DNA from: JBBDXS01 sp040902195
GTDB taxonomy: Bacteria; Chloroflexota; Dehalococcoidia; DSTF01; RBG-16-68-14
Assembly: GCA_040902195.1 (NCBI GenBank)
Contig: JBBDXS010000014.1
Coordinates: forward strand, 1 to 64,000
Direction: 5' to 3'
Length of the DNA stretch: 64,000 nt
How positions within the stretch are numbered: position 1 is the stretch's first letter; the number at the start of each line of letters is the position of its first letter. This document shows, one piece after another, positions 45,621 through 53,417 of this stretch. Position numbers and translations under genes: made by a program. Below the pieces are notes generated by a model. That model made no database searches and was not told the origin of the DNA. It saw nothing but the letters and a program-made list of their open reading frames with translations.

Positions 45621-46957
45621 GGTGCGTGATCGTGATGCGACTGCCCGGTAGCTGCTTCCGTCGCGACCTGCTCCAGCATGGCATTCAGCTCCTCGGCGGG
45701 GAGCCAGCGGCCGCGCACCATGACACCGGCGCGTTTCGCGACGTTCGACACGTCATCGAGAGGGTTGCCTTCCGTGAGAATGAGGTCTGCCCGCAGGCCT
45801 TCCGCGACCGTGCCGAACGCATCGAGCGCGCCGAGGAACTCCGCGGCGTCGCGCGTTCCGGCGCGGATCGCCTCGTAGGGCGTGAGGCCAGCTTCGACAA
45901 GCATGGCAAGCTCATCATGGATCGCAACGCCGGGGATGACGAACGGATTGGGCGTGTCGGAGCCGAGTAACAGGCGAGCGCCGGCGTCGCGCAGCGCGCG
46001 CACGAGGAGCCTCCGGAGCTCGCCGGCGCGCTGGAACGCTACCGCTGCACGATCCAAGTTGATGTCGCCCTGCTGGCGGAAGTCGTTTTGCGGGTCCCAG
46101 CTAGTAATGTACTGCGGAGACAAGTAGCGCAGCTCCGGCCGCTTGCGCTCCTCGTCGAACGCCAGCCGAGCCGCGGCCAACTTGCGGCTAACGATCATCG
46201 TGACGCAGTTCCAGGCGCCGGCTTCGACGGTCGCTGATACGATCTCGGAAATGTTCGCCTCGTCGGCGCATTCCGTCCACTGGATCATCCGCTCGGTGAG
46301 CATGCCCGTCGCCTCGGGAGCGCCGTCGCGCACAATCGCCTGGAGGTAGCCGTTCAAGTGCTCGATCGATGCCTGCCCCGCCCCGAGCGCATACTGGAGA
46401 CCGACGTGCGCGGGTACGTGGCCGACGACACGTATGCCGTGCTTGCGCCCAGCGGCAATGATGGCGTCATACGCGTCGCGGGAGAGGTTGCCGTAGACCT
46501 TGAGGAAGTCGTAGCCCTGTTCCAGCTGCTCCGCGACGGAGCGCTCCGCCTCCTCCGCTGTCTCGATGACAGTGCTCGCTGGCCAGACCGGCGGATTCCC
46601 GTCCATGATCGGCCCGCAGGTGTAGATCCAAGGACCGAAGCCCTCGCCGCGTTTGATCTGCTCGCGCGCTTCCACGTGGATCGGAAAGCCCCACATGTTG
46701 CGCACGGTCGTAACGCCGTGGGCGAGCAAGAGCGCCGCGAAGCTCGGCTCGTTGTAATGGACGTGCATGTCCGCGAGGCCCGGCATGAGGAAGCGCCCGC
46801 GGCCATCGATCGGCGCGGCGCCGTCCGGAACCGCGACAGCCGCCACCGGCCCGATCGCGGCGATACGTCCGTCGGCGACCACCACTGTCTGGCCCTCCAG
46901 CAGCCGCTCGGAGTCCATGGGGACGACAGTAACGTCGACGAAGGCGGTGGTGGTCAT
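45617..46957 (-). CDS. Amidohydrolase family metal-dependent hydrolase
   Basis: 446-residue TIM-barrel hydrolase of the amidohydrolase superfamily. The first metal pair is in LADMHVHYNEP (HxH, near residue 65), a later His is in VVGHVPAHVGLQ and the catalytic Asp is in LLLGSDTPNPF. The N- and C-terminal small beta domain is typical of imidazolonepropionase- or prolidase-like members. Substrate is unknown. Stop/start overlaps join it to the AAA ATPase upstream and the membrane protein downstream. Confidence 0.88.
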   Translation of the reverse strand: MTTTAFVDVTVVPMDSERLLEGQTVVVADGRIAAIGPVAAVAVPDGAAPIDGRGRFLMPGLADMHVHYNEPSFAALLLAHGVTTVRNMWGFPIHVEAREQIKRGEGFGPWIYTCGPIMDGNPPVWPASTVIETAEEAERSVAEQLEQGYDFLKVYGNLSRDAYDAIIAAGRKHGIRVVGHVPAHVGLQYALGAGQASIEHLNGYLQAIVRDGAPEATGMLTERMIQWTECADEANISEIVSATVEAGAWNCVTMIVSRKLAAARLAFDEERKRPELRYLSPQYITSWDPQNDFRQQGDINLDRAAVAFQRAGELRRLLVRALRDAGARLLLGSDTPNPFVIPGVAIHDELAMLVEAGLTPYEAIRAGTRDAAEFLGALDAFGTVAEGLRADLILTEGNPLDDVSNVAKRAGVMVRGRWLPAEELNAMLEQVATEAATGQSHHDHAP

Positions 46958-48144
46958 GCCGGCCCGTGCGTGCGCACACCCGCTTCATCTGGCAATTCCA
47001 GCGGCGGGCTTCGATAGCCCTCACGCAAAGCGTACAGGTCCGCGATCGTCGTGGCGCCGCTCACTTCCCTGCTCAGCCATGCTGTACTCTCGCCGGCGGA
47101 GAGAGGAAGAAACTCGATCGCTGCGGCGCAACGGCCGGCTCTCGCCACGGCCGGGTGGAGCTCCCGGATGGGCTCGTTCGTGGTAACCAGGATCAGCGTT
47201 CGGAGACCTTGGCCGATTAGTCCGTCGACGGTGTTTAGCAGGCGAGAGAGGCTCTGGCCGGTCCGCTCCTTCGCGTCCACCGACAACAGCTCGCCGGTAT
47301 CTTCCATGACAATCAGCCGCCAGCGCTCGTTTGTCTCGTCGTCCTCGGTCGCTCCATATCCGCGCGTCATCCGGCGAAGGAAGCTAGGCATGCCGAACTC
47401 ATCGCCCCATTCGGCCCTGCGCGCCAGGAGCACACTGATTAAGTACTTCCCTTCGCCGAGGAATCGATCGGGATCGATCACATAGTCCACGTCGCACCAC
47501 GTACGCCACTCGGCCGCGATCGCGCGCAGCGCGAACGTCTTGCCCGTCCCGGCCAGCCCGTGAAACAACAGCAGCTGACCTCCCTTTGCTGGCACGAAGC
47601 CCGTCATGAGACCGTCCAACGCCGTGCGCGTGGCCAGGGCGTAGTTCGCCGCGATGTCCGGCCAGCGCGGGACATCTAGCGTTCGTCGCAAGTTGCTCAC
47701 GCCCTCTCGGTCGCCCATCCAGAAGATGATGGGCACCCGCTTTGGGTCCTCGCGCTCCGCCATCGGCAAGAGCTGCCTCGCCCAGCCGACCGCTTGACCA
47801 GCCGCCTCTTTGGTGACGCCGGCCCCTATCACCTCGACAACGCCATTGCTGAGGCTGCAACGCACGGCTACCGTTCCGAGCTCGGGCAGAACAGTCTGAG
47901 CAACCCCTTGTTCGCATCCGCCTGACCACTGACTCGCGTCGCTTCTCAACTCTTCCGGGAGGCCCTGAAGGTCGCATGGCCAACCCATCTCACACCAGGC
48001 TGTCAGGCCGTGCTCCTTCACCAGTTCCCAAAAGCGAACGTGGCAAATGGATGCTCCGTGATCTGTGACGCTGAACGTGTAGTCGAGACCGGAACGCCCG
48101 CCCTCGCGCCTTTGCGGAGTGCCGTCTTGCTCAGGAGTGATCAT
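46954..48144 (-). CDS. AAA+ ATPase with unknown N-terminal domain (DUF5925-like)
   Basis: 396-residue AAA+ protein. Residues 1-180 are a domain of no recognised function; then come Walker A GLAGTGKT, a Walker B-like LIVMEDTGEL, a sensor-1 region LRTLILVTTNEP and an arginine-rich LHPAVARAGRCAAAIEF that fits sensor 2/Arg finger territory. The overall order resembles the DUF5925/AAA group of actinobacteria. ATG 48144 is preferred to an upstream in-frame start. The amidohydrolase start overlaps its stop. A possible short protein (48131-48256) overlaps its start. Confidence 0.8.
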   Translation of the reverse strand: MITPEQDGTPQRREGGRSGLDYTFSVTDHGASICHVRFWELVKEHGLTAWCEMGWPCDLQGLPEELRSDASQWSGGCEQGVAQTVLPELGTVAVRCSLSNGVVEVIGAGVTKEAAGQAVGWARQLLPMAEREDPKRVPIIFWMGDREGVSNLRRTLDVPRWPDIAANYALATRTALDGLMTGFVPAKGGQLLLFHGLAGTGKTFALRAIAAEWRTWCDVDYVIDPDRFLGEGKYLISVLLARRAEWGDEFGMPSFLRRMTRGYGATEDDETNERWRLIVMEDTGELLSVDAKERTGQSLSRLLNTVDGLIGQGLRTLILVTTNEPIRELHPAVARAGRCAAAIEFLPLSAGESTAWLSREVSGATTIADLYALREGYRSPPLELPDEAGVRTHGPA

Positions 48145-48256
48145 GTTCCGCCGCCTCCTCTTCACGCTGCTCGCCCGATCTAATGCGGGTGTTCAAGTCT
48201 ACCTCTAGCCAGAACTCGATGTCGTTGGTGCCGCCGAGCCCGGCAGCGGGGAGCAC
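48131..48256 (-). CDS. Short overlapping ORF before the AAA ATPase
   Basis: 41 codons from GTG 48256 to TGA 48131, encoding GLGGTNDIEFWLEVDLNTRI and an acidic tail, which looks protein-like. A second ORF in another frame starts at ATG 48317 (TVRNKKADNPSPPTEAAEPG...) and would join it by a +1 shift at CTCCCCG. The two may be one ~62-residue protein split by a real or sequencing frameshift. No family recognised. Confidence 0.35.
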   Translation of the reverse strand: MLPAAGLGGTNDIEFWLEVDLNTRIRSGEQREEEAAEHDHS

Positions 48257-48269
48257 CGGGCTCGGCGGC
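48230..48269. other. 14-bp perfect hairpin before the AAA ATPase
   Basis: GCCGCCGAGCCCGG (48230-48243) pairs with CCGGGCTCGGCGGC (48256-48269) around a 12-base loop. No T tract on either strand. It lies at the point where the two short-ORF frames overlap. Confidence 0.7.
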
Positions 48270-48339
48270 CTCGGTAGGAGGTGACGGGTTGTCCGCCTTC
48301 TTGTTGCGCACCGTCATCACGAGTGGGCTAAGGAAGAGG

Positions 48340-49305
48340 TCAGTTGTCTGGCACACCGTTCGTCAGGCGGAACGGAAGGACGCGCATGTCGAGGCTGCGG
48401 AGCGACAGCAAGAATCGGGCGGTGAAAACGGCAGAAGCTAGACCGGCCGCGAGCCAATATCCAGGGCCAACACCTGCGAACTCGCTCGGCTTGCTGGCAA
48501 CTGACACAAGGGCGAGCACGATGCCGACAGGGAGAGCCCATGCGGTTGCCAAGCCAAAGAGGAGGAGCGCGATAGCGACGTAGACGCGTCGGGGAACCGA
48601 GTAGTCGCGCCTCCTGCCCCGATGTAGGCGGCGGAGAAACGCGTGACTGCCCCACAGAAACGAGCCGGCGATCAGGAAAAAGACGGCACCAGTCAGGTGC
48701 GCGTTGTCCACACGGCCAGCCCCCGTCATCCCGAAGCCCGAGTCGTACCGGGCTCGAACATAGCTGCTCGAAGCGATTGGCGCACGATCCTTGAGACATG
48801 CATCGAAATCAAAGCTGACGTAAGGGCCGGCTCCGCCGAACCACATGCTCTGGGAACGCAAGCTCGCGCATTGCGCCTGCGGAGACTGTGCTGGAAGGTA
48901 GACCGTGCGGTAGGTTGGGGGCCCGGCTGCGTAGTCGATCCCGAAGAACTTGTCAAACGAGAACAGGACCAGGAACAGCAGGCCGAAGGCGACGAGGGCC
49001 ACGCCGAGGAAACTGACCGCATAGGTGTAGGAACGGAAGAGGAAGCCCTGCAGCGAGAGCGTCGGCGCCAGCTCATGGCCGAACTTCCTCGCAACCACCG
49101 CCGGGGCACCGAATTGCCGAATGGCGACGCGGAGCGCCTCGTCTGGCGAAGGGTCCTCCAGGCTGTTGCGCTCGACTGCATCATGGAGGTGCTCCTCAAC
49201 TTCGGTGAGGATACGCTCCACGCTAGGGTCATCGGGGGGAAACTCTCGTCGCAGCTTGCGCCGCAGCGAATGGCAATAGTCTCCGACGGACGAATCCCAA
49301 GGCAT
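48340..49305 (-). CDS. HAAS-domain membrane protein (PadR partner)
   Basis: 321-residue membrane protein. The N-terminal ~85 residues (YCHSLRRKLRREFPPDDPSV ... DEALRVAIRQFGAPAVVARK) form the HAAS/permease-prefix-type helical domain, which is typically encoded next to PadR regulators. About five hydrophobic segments follow, with a ~100-residue extracytoplasmic loop between the second and third. ATG 49305 lies one base after the PadR stop and behind AAGGAAC. It probably transmits or regulates an envelope signal together with PadR; no enzymatic motif is seen. Confidence 0.75.
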   Translation of the reverse strand: MPWDSSVGDYCHSLRRKLRREFPPDDPSVERILTEVEEHLHDAVERNSLEDPSPDEALRVAIRQFGAPAVVARKFGHELAPTLSLQGFLFRSYTYAVSFLGVALVAFGLLFLVLFSFDKFFGIDYAAGPPTYRTVYLPAQSPQAQCASLRSQSMWFGGAGPYVSFDFDACLKDRAPIASSSYVRARYDSGFGMTGAGRVDNAHLTGAVFFLIAGSFLWGSHAFLRRLHRGRRRDYSVPRRVYVAIALLLFGLATAWALPVGIVLALVSVASKPSEFAGVGPGYWLAAGLASAVFTARFLLSLRSLDMRVLPFRLTNGVPDN

Positions 49306-49306
49306 A

Positions 49307-49627
49307 TTATGTTCCTTGCAGTACGAGTCGAATAGAGCGGACGAACGCTCCCCATTCCGCATGCTTCGCGGCTAGTGCCTTGGATCCCTTGGCGCTGATC
49401 TCGTAGACGCGCCTCCGCCTGCCGCCTTCGTCTGACCAAGCGCTCTTGAGGAGTCCAGCGCGTTCCATCCGGTGCAGAGCCGGATAGACACTACCTTCCG
49501 GCAGGTCGAGATCTCCGCGACTTCGCCTTTTCAAGTCTTCGATGATGGCATAGCCGTGGGCAGGCTGCTCTTTGATAATCCTGAGCAGTAATAGATCTAG
49601 GTGGCCCTTGAGCAGTTCAGCCTTCAT
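49307..49627 (-). CDS. PadR family transcriptional regulator
   Basis: 106-residue winged-helix regulator. LLKGHLDLLLLRIIKEQPAH, GYAIIEDLKRRS, LPEGSVYPALHRMERAGLL and GGRRRRVYEISAKG form the full PadR N-terminal domain. PadR proteins usually repress their own operon, here including the HAAS membrane protein immediately downstream and perhaps the AAA/amidohydrolase genes. The upstream spacer (49628-49740) is AT-richer and would hold the operator, but no clear palindrome was identified. Confidence 0.9.
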   Translation of the reverse strand: MKAELLKGHLDLLLLRIIKEQPAHGYAIIEDLKRRSRGDLDLPEGSVYPALHRMERAGLLKSAWSDEGGRRRRVYEISAKGSKALAAKHAEWGAFVRSIRLVLQGT

Positions 49628-49754
49628 ACCAAGGTATTCTAGGCATAGAAGTCCTATGTTGTCAAGACCTTGGCAAGCGAAACGCCGACATGTACCTGGG
49701 CGCGCTCATGCGCCTGCGCGCCCACTGCGCCTTCGACGACTTCTTCTCATAGGC

Positions 49755-49778
49755 GGGCGGCTCGCGTGCCGCCCCTAC
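49755..49778. repeat. Short palindrome ending in CTAC
   Basis: GGGCGGC (49755-49761) and GCCGCCC (49768-49774) followed by CTAC, preceded by TAGGC. It has the same shape as the other CTAC-edged palindromes. Confidence 0.5.
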
Positions 49779-49797
49779 ACCTCCCGTTTCCGCCCGC

Positions 49798-49803
49798 TAT
49801 CAT
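49798..49803 (+). promoter_or_regulatory. -10 box for leaderless rdgB
   Basis: TATCAT nine bases before ATG 49813 with no ribosome site between, consistent with a leaderless mRNA. Confidence 0.4.
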
Positions 49804-49812
49804 GCCCTCGAT

Positions 49813-50415
49813 ATGCCACGACTCCTCCTCGCGACGAACAACGCCGGCAAGGTCCTCGAGCTGCGGCAGCTTCTCGAGGGCTGCGGCTGGGAGATCGTGA
49901 CGCCGGCGGACCTCGGGCTGAAGCTGGACGTCGAGGAGGTTGGACAGACTTACGCCGAGAATGCGACAATAAAGGCGAACGCGTTCGCGGAGGCTTCCGG
50001 CCTCGTTACGCTCGCCGACGACTCCGGACTCGAGGTAGACGCCCTGGACGGCCGCCCCGGAGTGCAATCGGCCCGATATGCCGGGCCGGACAGGACGGAC
50101 CGCGAGCGTGTCGAGAAGCTCCTGGGGGAGCTGGCCGGCGTGCCGGACGAGCGACGGACCGCTCGATTTCGAGCCGTCATTGCGATCGTGGAGCCGGGAG
50201 GACGAACAGAGTTGGTCGAGGGAACGGTGGAAGGTCGCATCGCGCACGAACCGAGGGGAGCGAGCGGGTTCGGCTACGACCCTGTCTTCCTCCTGCCCGC
50301 CCGCGGCCTGACGACCGCGGAGCTGTCCGCGGACGAGAAGCAGGCCGTGAGCCACCGAGGCGTCGCGGCGCGCAAGGCGCGTGACGTACTGGAGCGCTGG
50401 CTTCGTGAAGCGTGA
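49813..50415 (+). CDS. rdgB: XTP/dITP pyrophosphatase
   Basis: House-cleaning enzyme that hydrolyses non-canonical purine triphosphates (dITP, XTP). The 200-residue protein starts LLLATNNAGKVLELRQLLEG, the substrate-binding signature, and has LADDSGLEVDALDGRPGVQS (catalytic metal site) and GASGFGYDPVFLLP. The full C-terminal SHRGVAARKA is present. Its stop lies 23 bases before the chosen moaA start, suggesting co-transcription. Confidence 0.95.
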   Translation: MPRLLLATNNAGKVLELRQLLEGCGWEIVTPADLGLKLDVEEVGQTYAENATIKANAFAEASGLVTLADDSGLEVDALDGRPGVQSARYAGPDRTDRERVEKLLGELAGVPDERRTARFRAVIAIVEPGGRTELVEGTVEGRIAHEPRGASGFGYDPVFLLPARGLTTAELSADEKQAVSHRGVAARKARDVLERWLREA

Positions 50416-50437
50416 CACCTTCCTGCAGGGCGACCAC

Positions 50438-51496
50438 ATGATCCCGCTCATGCCGCGCGACCGCGTCGTGCCCGACGTGCTGCCCGGCCAGGCGCCCCTA
50501 CCCGTCGATGGCCTGCTGCGCGACGGCTTCGCGCGGCCGATCAAGAACCTGCGCATCTCCGTTACCGACCGCTGCAACTTCCGCTGCACGTACTGCATGC
50601 CGGAGGAAGGGCTCGAGTGGCTGGGCCGCGAACAGATCCTCTCCTACGAAGAGATCGAGCGCCTCGTGCGCGTCTTCGTACGCGCCGGGCTGGAGGAGAT
50701 ACGGCTCACCGGCGGCGAGCCGCTCGTACGCGCCGATCTGCCGGTGCTGATCGAAAAGCTCTCGCGCATCGAGGGGCTGAAGAGCCTCTCGCTCACAACG
50801 AACGGCTTCCGGCTGAAGGAGCTCTGCAAGGACCTCGTCGATGCGGGGCTGACGCGCATCAACGTCTCGCTCGACACACCTGTGCGCGACAAGTTCGCGC
50901 ACATCACGCGACGCGACGCGCTGCCGGAGGTCCTCGAAGGGCTCGAGGAGTGCGAGAAGTACCCGCAGCTCCGCCCGATCAAGGTGAACGCCGTCGCGAT
51001 CCGCGGCTTCAGCGAGGACGACGTCCTCGCGTTCGCGGACCTGGCGCGCCGCAAGCCGTACATCGTGCGCTGGATCGAGTTCATGCCGCTCGATGCGGAC
51101 GGGCGCTGGGACCGCAGCGACGTGCTCACCGGCGATGAGATCCGCTCGATCATCGAGGCGCGCTACCCACTAGTGCCGGTCTCCGACGAACGCATCGCGA
51201 CGGCGCAGCGCTACGCCTTCGCGGACGGCGCGGGCGAGGTCGGGTTCATCAACCCCGTCAGTGAACCCTTCTGCTCCACCTGCGACCGCGTCCGTCTCAC
51301 GGCCGACGGCCAGTACCGCACCTGCCTCTTCTCGACGTGGGAGACGGACCTGCGCGCGCCGCTGCGCGACGGGTCGAGCGACGACGACATCGAGCGGGCG
51401 ATCCGCGAGGCGACGTGGCAGAAGGAGCTGAAGCACCACATCAACGACCGCGGCTTCCAGCGCGCCTCGCGGAGCATGTCACAAATCGGGGGGTAG
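50438..51496 (+). CDS. moaA: GTP 3',8-cyclase (molybdopterin synthesis A)
   Basis: Radical SAM enzyme for the first step of molybdenum cofactor synthesis. The 352-residue protein has the N-terminal cluster C46/C50/C53 in TDRCNFRCTYCMPEEG, LTGGEPLVRADL, and a C-terminal 4Fe-4S site in EPFCSTCDRVRLTADG...CLFS. ATG 50438 gives a normal N-terminus; GTG 50405 would overlap rdgB. It is followed by the DUF6883-DUF4926 pair and then moaC, so the natural moaAC operon has been split. Confidence 0.95.
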   Translation: MIPLMPRDRVVPDVLPGQAPLPVDGLLRDGFARPIKNLRISVTDRCNFRCTYCMPEEGLEWLGREQILSYEEIERLVRVFVRAGLEEIRLTGGEPLVRADLPVLIEKLSRIEGLKSLSLTTNGFRLKELCKDLVDAGLTRINVSLDTPVRDKFAHITRRDALPEVLEGLEECEKYPQLRPIKVNAVAIRGFSEDDVLAFADLARRKPYIVRWIEFMPLDADGRWDRSDVLTGDEIRSIIEARYPLVPVSDERIATAQRYAFADGAGEVGFINPVSEPFCSTCDRVRLTADGQYRTCLFSTWETDLRAPLRDGSSDDDIERAIREATWQKELKHHINDRGFQRASRSMSQIGG

Positions 51497-51525
51497 GAGA
51501 ACGTCTTCTTTCCCAGACCCGCTGC

Positions 51526-51531
51526 TATGAT
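51526..51531 (+). promoter_or_regulatory. -10 box giving a leaderless DUF6883 gene
   Basis: TATGAT nine bases before ATG 51541, with no ribosome site. It suggests that the small pair has its own promoter inside the moa operon. Confidence 0.45.
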
Positions 51532-51540
51532 GGGCCGGCC

Positions 51541-51879
51541 ATGCGAATCCCTAACGCGGACGCGGCGATCATTCCCGGCGAGAAGCTTCGCGACTACCTC
51601 CTTTCGCGAAGCCATCCAATCGGCCGGCACAAGGCCACCTTCTTTGCGGGGCTAGGCTATACTGAAGCCGAATGGTCGATGCTTGAGAGCGACCTGCGCA
51701 TTCAGCACCTCGACCTGAATGTCGAAGAAGTGGATGCAACTCGCTACGGAAGAAAGTTCATGATAACCGGAATTCTGAACGGCCCATCGGCCAGCGCCCT
51801 ACTCGTGTCTGTATGGATCATTCGCGCAGACGAAGATGTTCCACGCTTTGTTACGGCCTACCCTGGAGTCGAGCGATGA
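51541..51879 (+). CDS. DUF6883-like protein
   Basis: 112-residue protein. It matches the DUF6883 pattern: an N-terminal IIPGEKLRDYLLSRSHPIGR with G-HK-TFFAGLGYT after it, then a C-terminal beta hairpin (KFMITGILNGPSASALLVSV WIIR). Such proteins occur in pairs with DUF4926, as here: the next ATG overlaps its TGA. A toxin-antitoxin or other two-part role is plausible but not established. It is less GC-rich than its neighbours and appears inserted between moaA and moaC. Confidence 0.7.
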   Translation: MRIPNADAAIIPGEKLRDYLLSRSHPIGRHKATFFAGLGYTEAEWSMLESDLRIQHLDLNVEEVDATRYGRKFMITGILNGPSASALLVSVWIIRADEDVPRFVTAYPGVER

Positions 51880-52100
51880 CACTCAAGAACCTCGAATGTG
51901 TAGTCCTAAAGCGAGACGTTCCCGAGAGCGGACTGCGTAGGGGCGATGTCGGCACCGTCGTCCAAACCTACCCCAACGGCGGCCTGGAGGTCGAGTTCGT
52001 TACGGCCACGGGAAGCACTGTTGCCGTCGTCACGCTAACCGACGCAGATGTGCGAGCTGCCACCAGCGCCGATGTCCTCGCCGCGCGTTCCAGCGCGTGA
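51876..52100 (+). CDS. DUF4926-like protein
   Basis: 74-residue, beta-rich protein with the DUF4926 pattern: an ECVVLKRDVPESGLRRGDVG opening, a TVVQTYPNGGLEVEFV strand pair and a VVTLTDADVR end. The fold resembles a small SH3-like barrel. Its ATG overlaps the DUF6883 stop. Only six bases separate its stop from moaC, so the moaC message may run through it. Confidence 0.7.
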   Translation: MTLKNLECVVLKRDVPESGLRRGDVGTVVQTYPNGGLEVEFVTATGSTVAVVTLTDADVRAATSADVLAARSSA

Positions 52101-52106
52101 CGCTCG

Positions 52107-52586
52107 ATGACAAACCCGCTTTCGCACATCGATGACGCAGGGCGCGCGCGCATGGTAGACGTGTCCGCGAAGCCCGATACGGAGCGCGAGGCCGTCGCGG
52201 GCGGGACGGTGCGCATGGAGCCCGCGACGCTGGCGCTGATCCAGTCGGGCGGGCTGCCGAAGGGCGACGTGCTGGCCACGGCGCGGCTGGCCGGCATCAT
52301 GGCCGCGAAGCGCACGCACGATCTGATCCCGCTCTGCCATCCGCTGCTGCTGACGGACATCGACGTCGAGATCGCGCCGGACGAAGCGCAGAGCGCGCTT
52401 TCTATCCGCGCGACGGTGCGCACGACCGGCAAGACGGGCGTCGAGATGGAGGCGCTGACGGCGGTATCGATTGCCGCGCTGACCGTCTACGACATGTGCA
52501 AGGCAGTCGACCGCGCGATGCGCATCGATGGCGTGCGACTGCTGAGCAAGCGCGGCGGCAAGAGTGGCGAGATCGTGCTGGAGTAA
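52107..52586 (+). CDS. moaC: Cyclic pyranopterin monophosphate synthase
   Basis: Second enzyme of molybdenum cofactor synthesis, acting on the MoaA product. The 159-residue length is normal. LSHIDDAGRARMVDVSAKPD is the conserved N-terminus, and KRTHDLIPLCHPLLLTDIDV and MEALTAVSIAALTVYDMCKA contain active-site residues. The ATG lies six bases after the DUF4926 stop. Confidence 0.96.
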   Translation: MTNPLSHIDDAGRARMVDVSAKPDTEREAVAGGTVRMEPATLALIQSGGLPKGDVLATARLAGIMAAKRTHDLIPLCHPLLLTDIDVEIAPDEAQSALSIRATVRTTGKTGVEMEALTAVSIAALTVYDMCKAVDRAMRIDGVRLLSKRGGKSGEIVLE

Positions 52587-52587
52587 G

Positions 52588-52989
52588 CTACGGCACAGGC
52601 ACGCCGGCGGCGGGCTCTGTCGGTAGCGGCTCGGGCTCGAAAGTAGCGGTCGGCTCGTCGAAGGGCGGTTCGGTCGGTTCCTCGAACACGGGCTCGGTTG
52701 GCACAGGCTCCAGCGGTATGTCTGTCGGGAGCTCTTCGACGGGCTCCGTGGGGAACTCCTCGACCGGCGGCTCTTCGACCGGGCCGCCGCTGCCCGGGGC
52801 GATCGCTGTCGGCTCGTTCTTATCGAGCGCGCTGCCGCCGCTATCGTTGATGAACGCGACAGCGAACGCGCCGGCGACCGCGAGCACCACGCCCGCTCCG
52901 ATGCCCGTAAGGACGACTCGACGCCAGGAATCCCTGCCGCCGAACAGCCGCTCGCGCCACTCGGGCCGGCCGCTTCCGAACTCAGCCAT
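52588..52989 (-). CDS. Single-span protein with Pro/Glu/Thr-rich exterior
   Basis: 133 residues: a short cytoplasmic start with WRERLFGGRDSWRR, one membrane span (LTGIGAGVVLAVAGAFAVAF) and ~80 external residues built from repeated PTEP/EEP/PTD units. The low-complexity tail suggests a surface stalk or wall-interacting protein. No catalytic domain. Its ATG lies within the stop of the upstream minus-strand gene, so the two are co-expressed. It converges on moaC. Confidence 0.7.
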   Translation of the reverse strand: MAEFGSGRPEWRERLFGGRDSWRRVVLTGIGAGVVLAVAGAFAVAFINDSGGSALDKNEPTAIAPGSGGPVEEPPVEEFPTEPVEELPTDIPLEPVPTEPVFEEPTEPPFDEPTATFEPEPLPTEPAAGVPVP

Positions 52990-53359
52990 CCTTTTCGGCG
53001 CGCTCCATCAAGTGCTCGGTCACACGAGTGAGGGCCTCGTACGCGAGGACGAGGTAGTCACGCGGGTGGAGGGTTTCGAGCTTGGTTAGCTTCTCGTCGC
53101 GGGCCTGCACCGGGTCCGCCGCCTCGTCCGTGAAATCGATGCTCATCTTAAGCTCGTAGAGCTCGCCGTCCTCGCAGACGACGACGCAGCCGTGCTCCGG
53201 GCTATCCGAGAACTCGGACTCGACCTCGATGGCGTTCGTGAAGAAGGCGCCGGGGAACGGTGGGAACGGCCGGAGCTGGGCCGCCGCCTCCTCGAGGAGC
53301 TGGCGGAGCTGGATGGCGGCCCGGTCGAGGACCATATCGGCCTGGATCTTGCGGGCCAT
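52982..53359 (-). CDS. Small conserved-looking hypothetical protein
   Basis: 125 residues, no known domain. Residues 1-30 form a helix (IQADMVLDRAAIQLRQLLEE), followed by a beta-rich stretch with CVVVCEDGELYELKMSIDF and C-terminal helices (RDYLVLAYEALTRVTEHLME). ATG 53359 is used; GTG 53380 lies seven codons upstream and just behind a minus-strand TATAAT, which would give a leaderless message. The frame stays open far upstream, but that is antisense to the radical SAM gene. Confidence 0.65.
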   Translation of the reverse strand: MARKIQADMVLDRAAIQLRQLLEEAAAQLRPFPPFPGAFFTNAIEVESEFSDSPEHGCVVVCEDGELYELKMSIDFTDEAADPVQARDEKLTKLETLHPRDYLVLAYEALTRVTEHLMERAEKDG

Positions 53360-53386
53360 CGTTTCGTTCGTAGCGGTCACACTCGA

Positions 53387-53392
53387 ATTATA
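53387..53392 (-). promoter_or_regulatory. -10 box of the minus-strand small gene
   Basis: TATAAT read on the minus strand, seven bases before GTG 53380. It is divergent from the radical SAM promoter, 26 bases away. No clear -35 at 17 bases. Confidence 0.45.
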
Positions 53393-53417
53393 GGCGGCAG
53401 TTCGGTCACGAGCTATC

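Noticed and set aside
52496..53089. A plus-strand Gly/Ser-rich frame after moaC
   Set aside because: Its repeated Gly-Ser-Val pattern is the antisense image of the Pro/Glu/Thr-rich tail of the minus-strand membrane protein.
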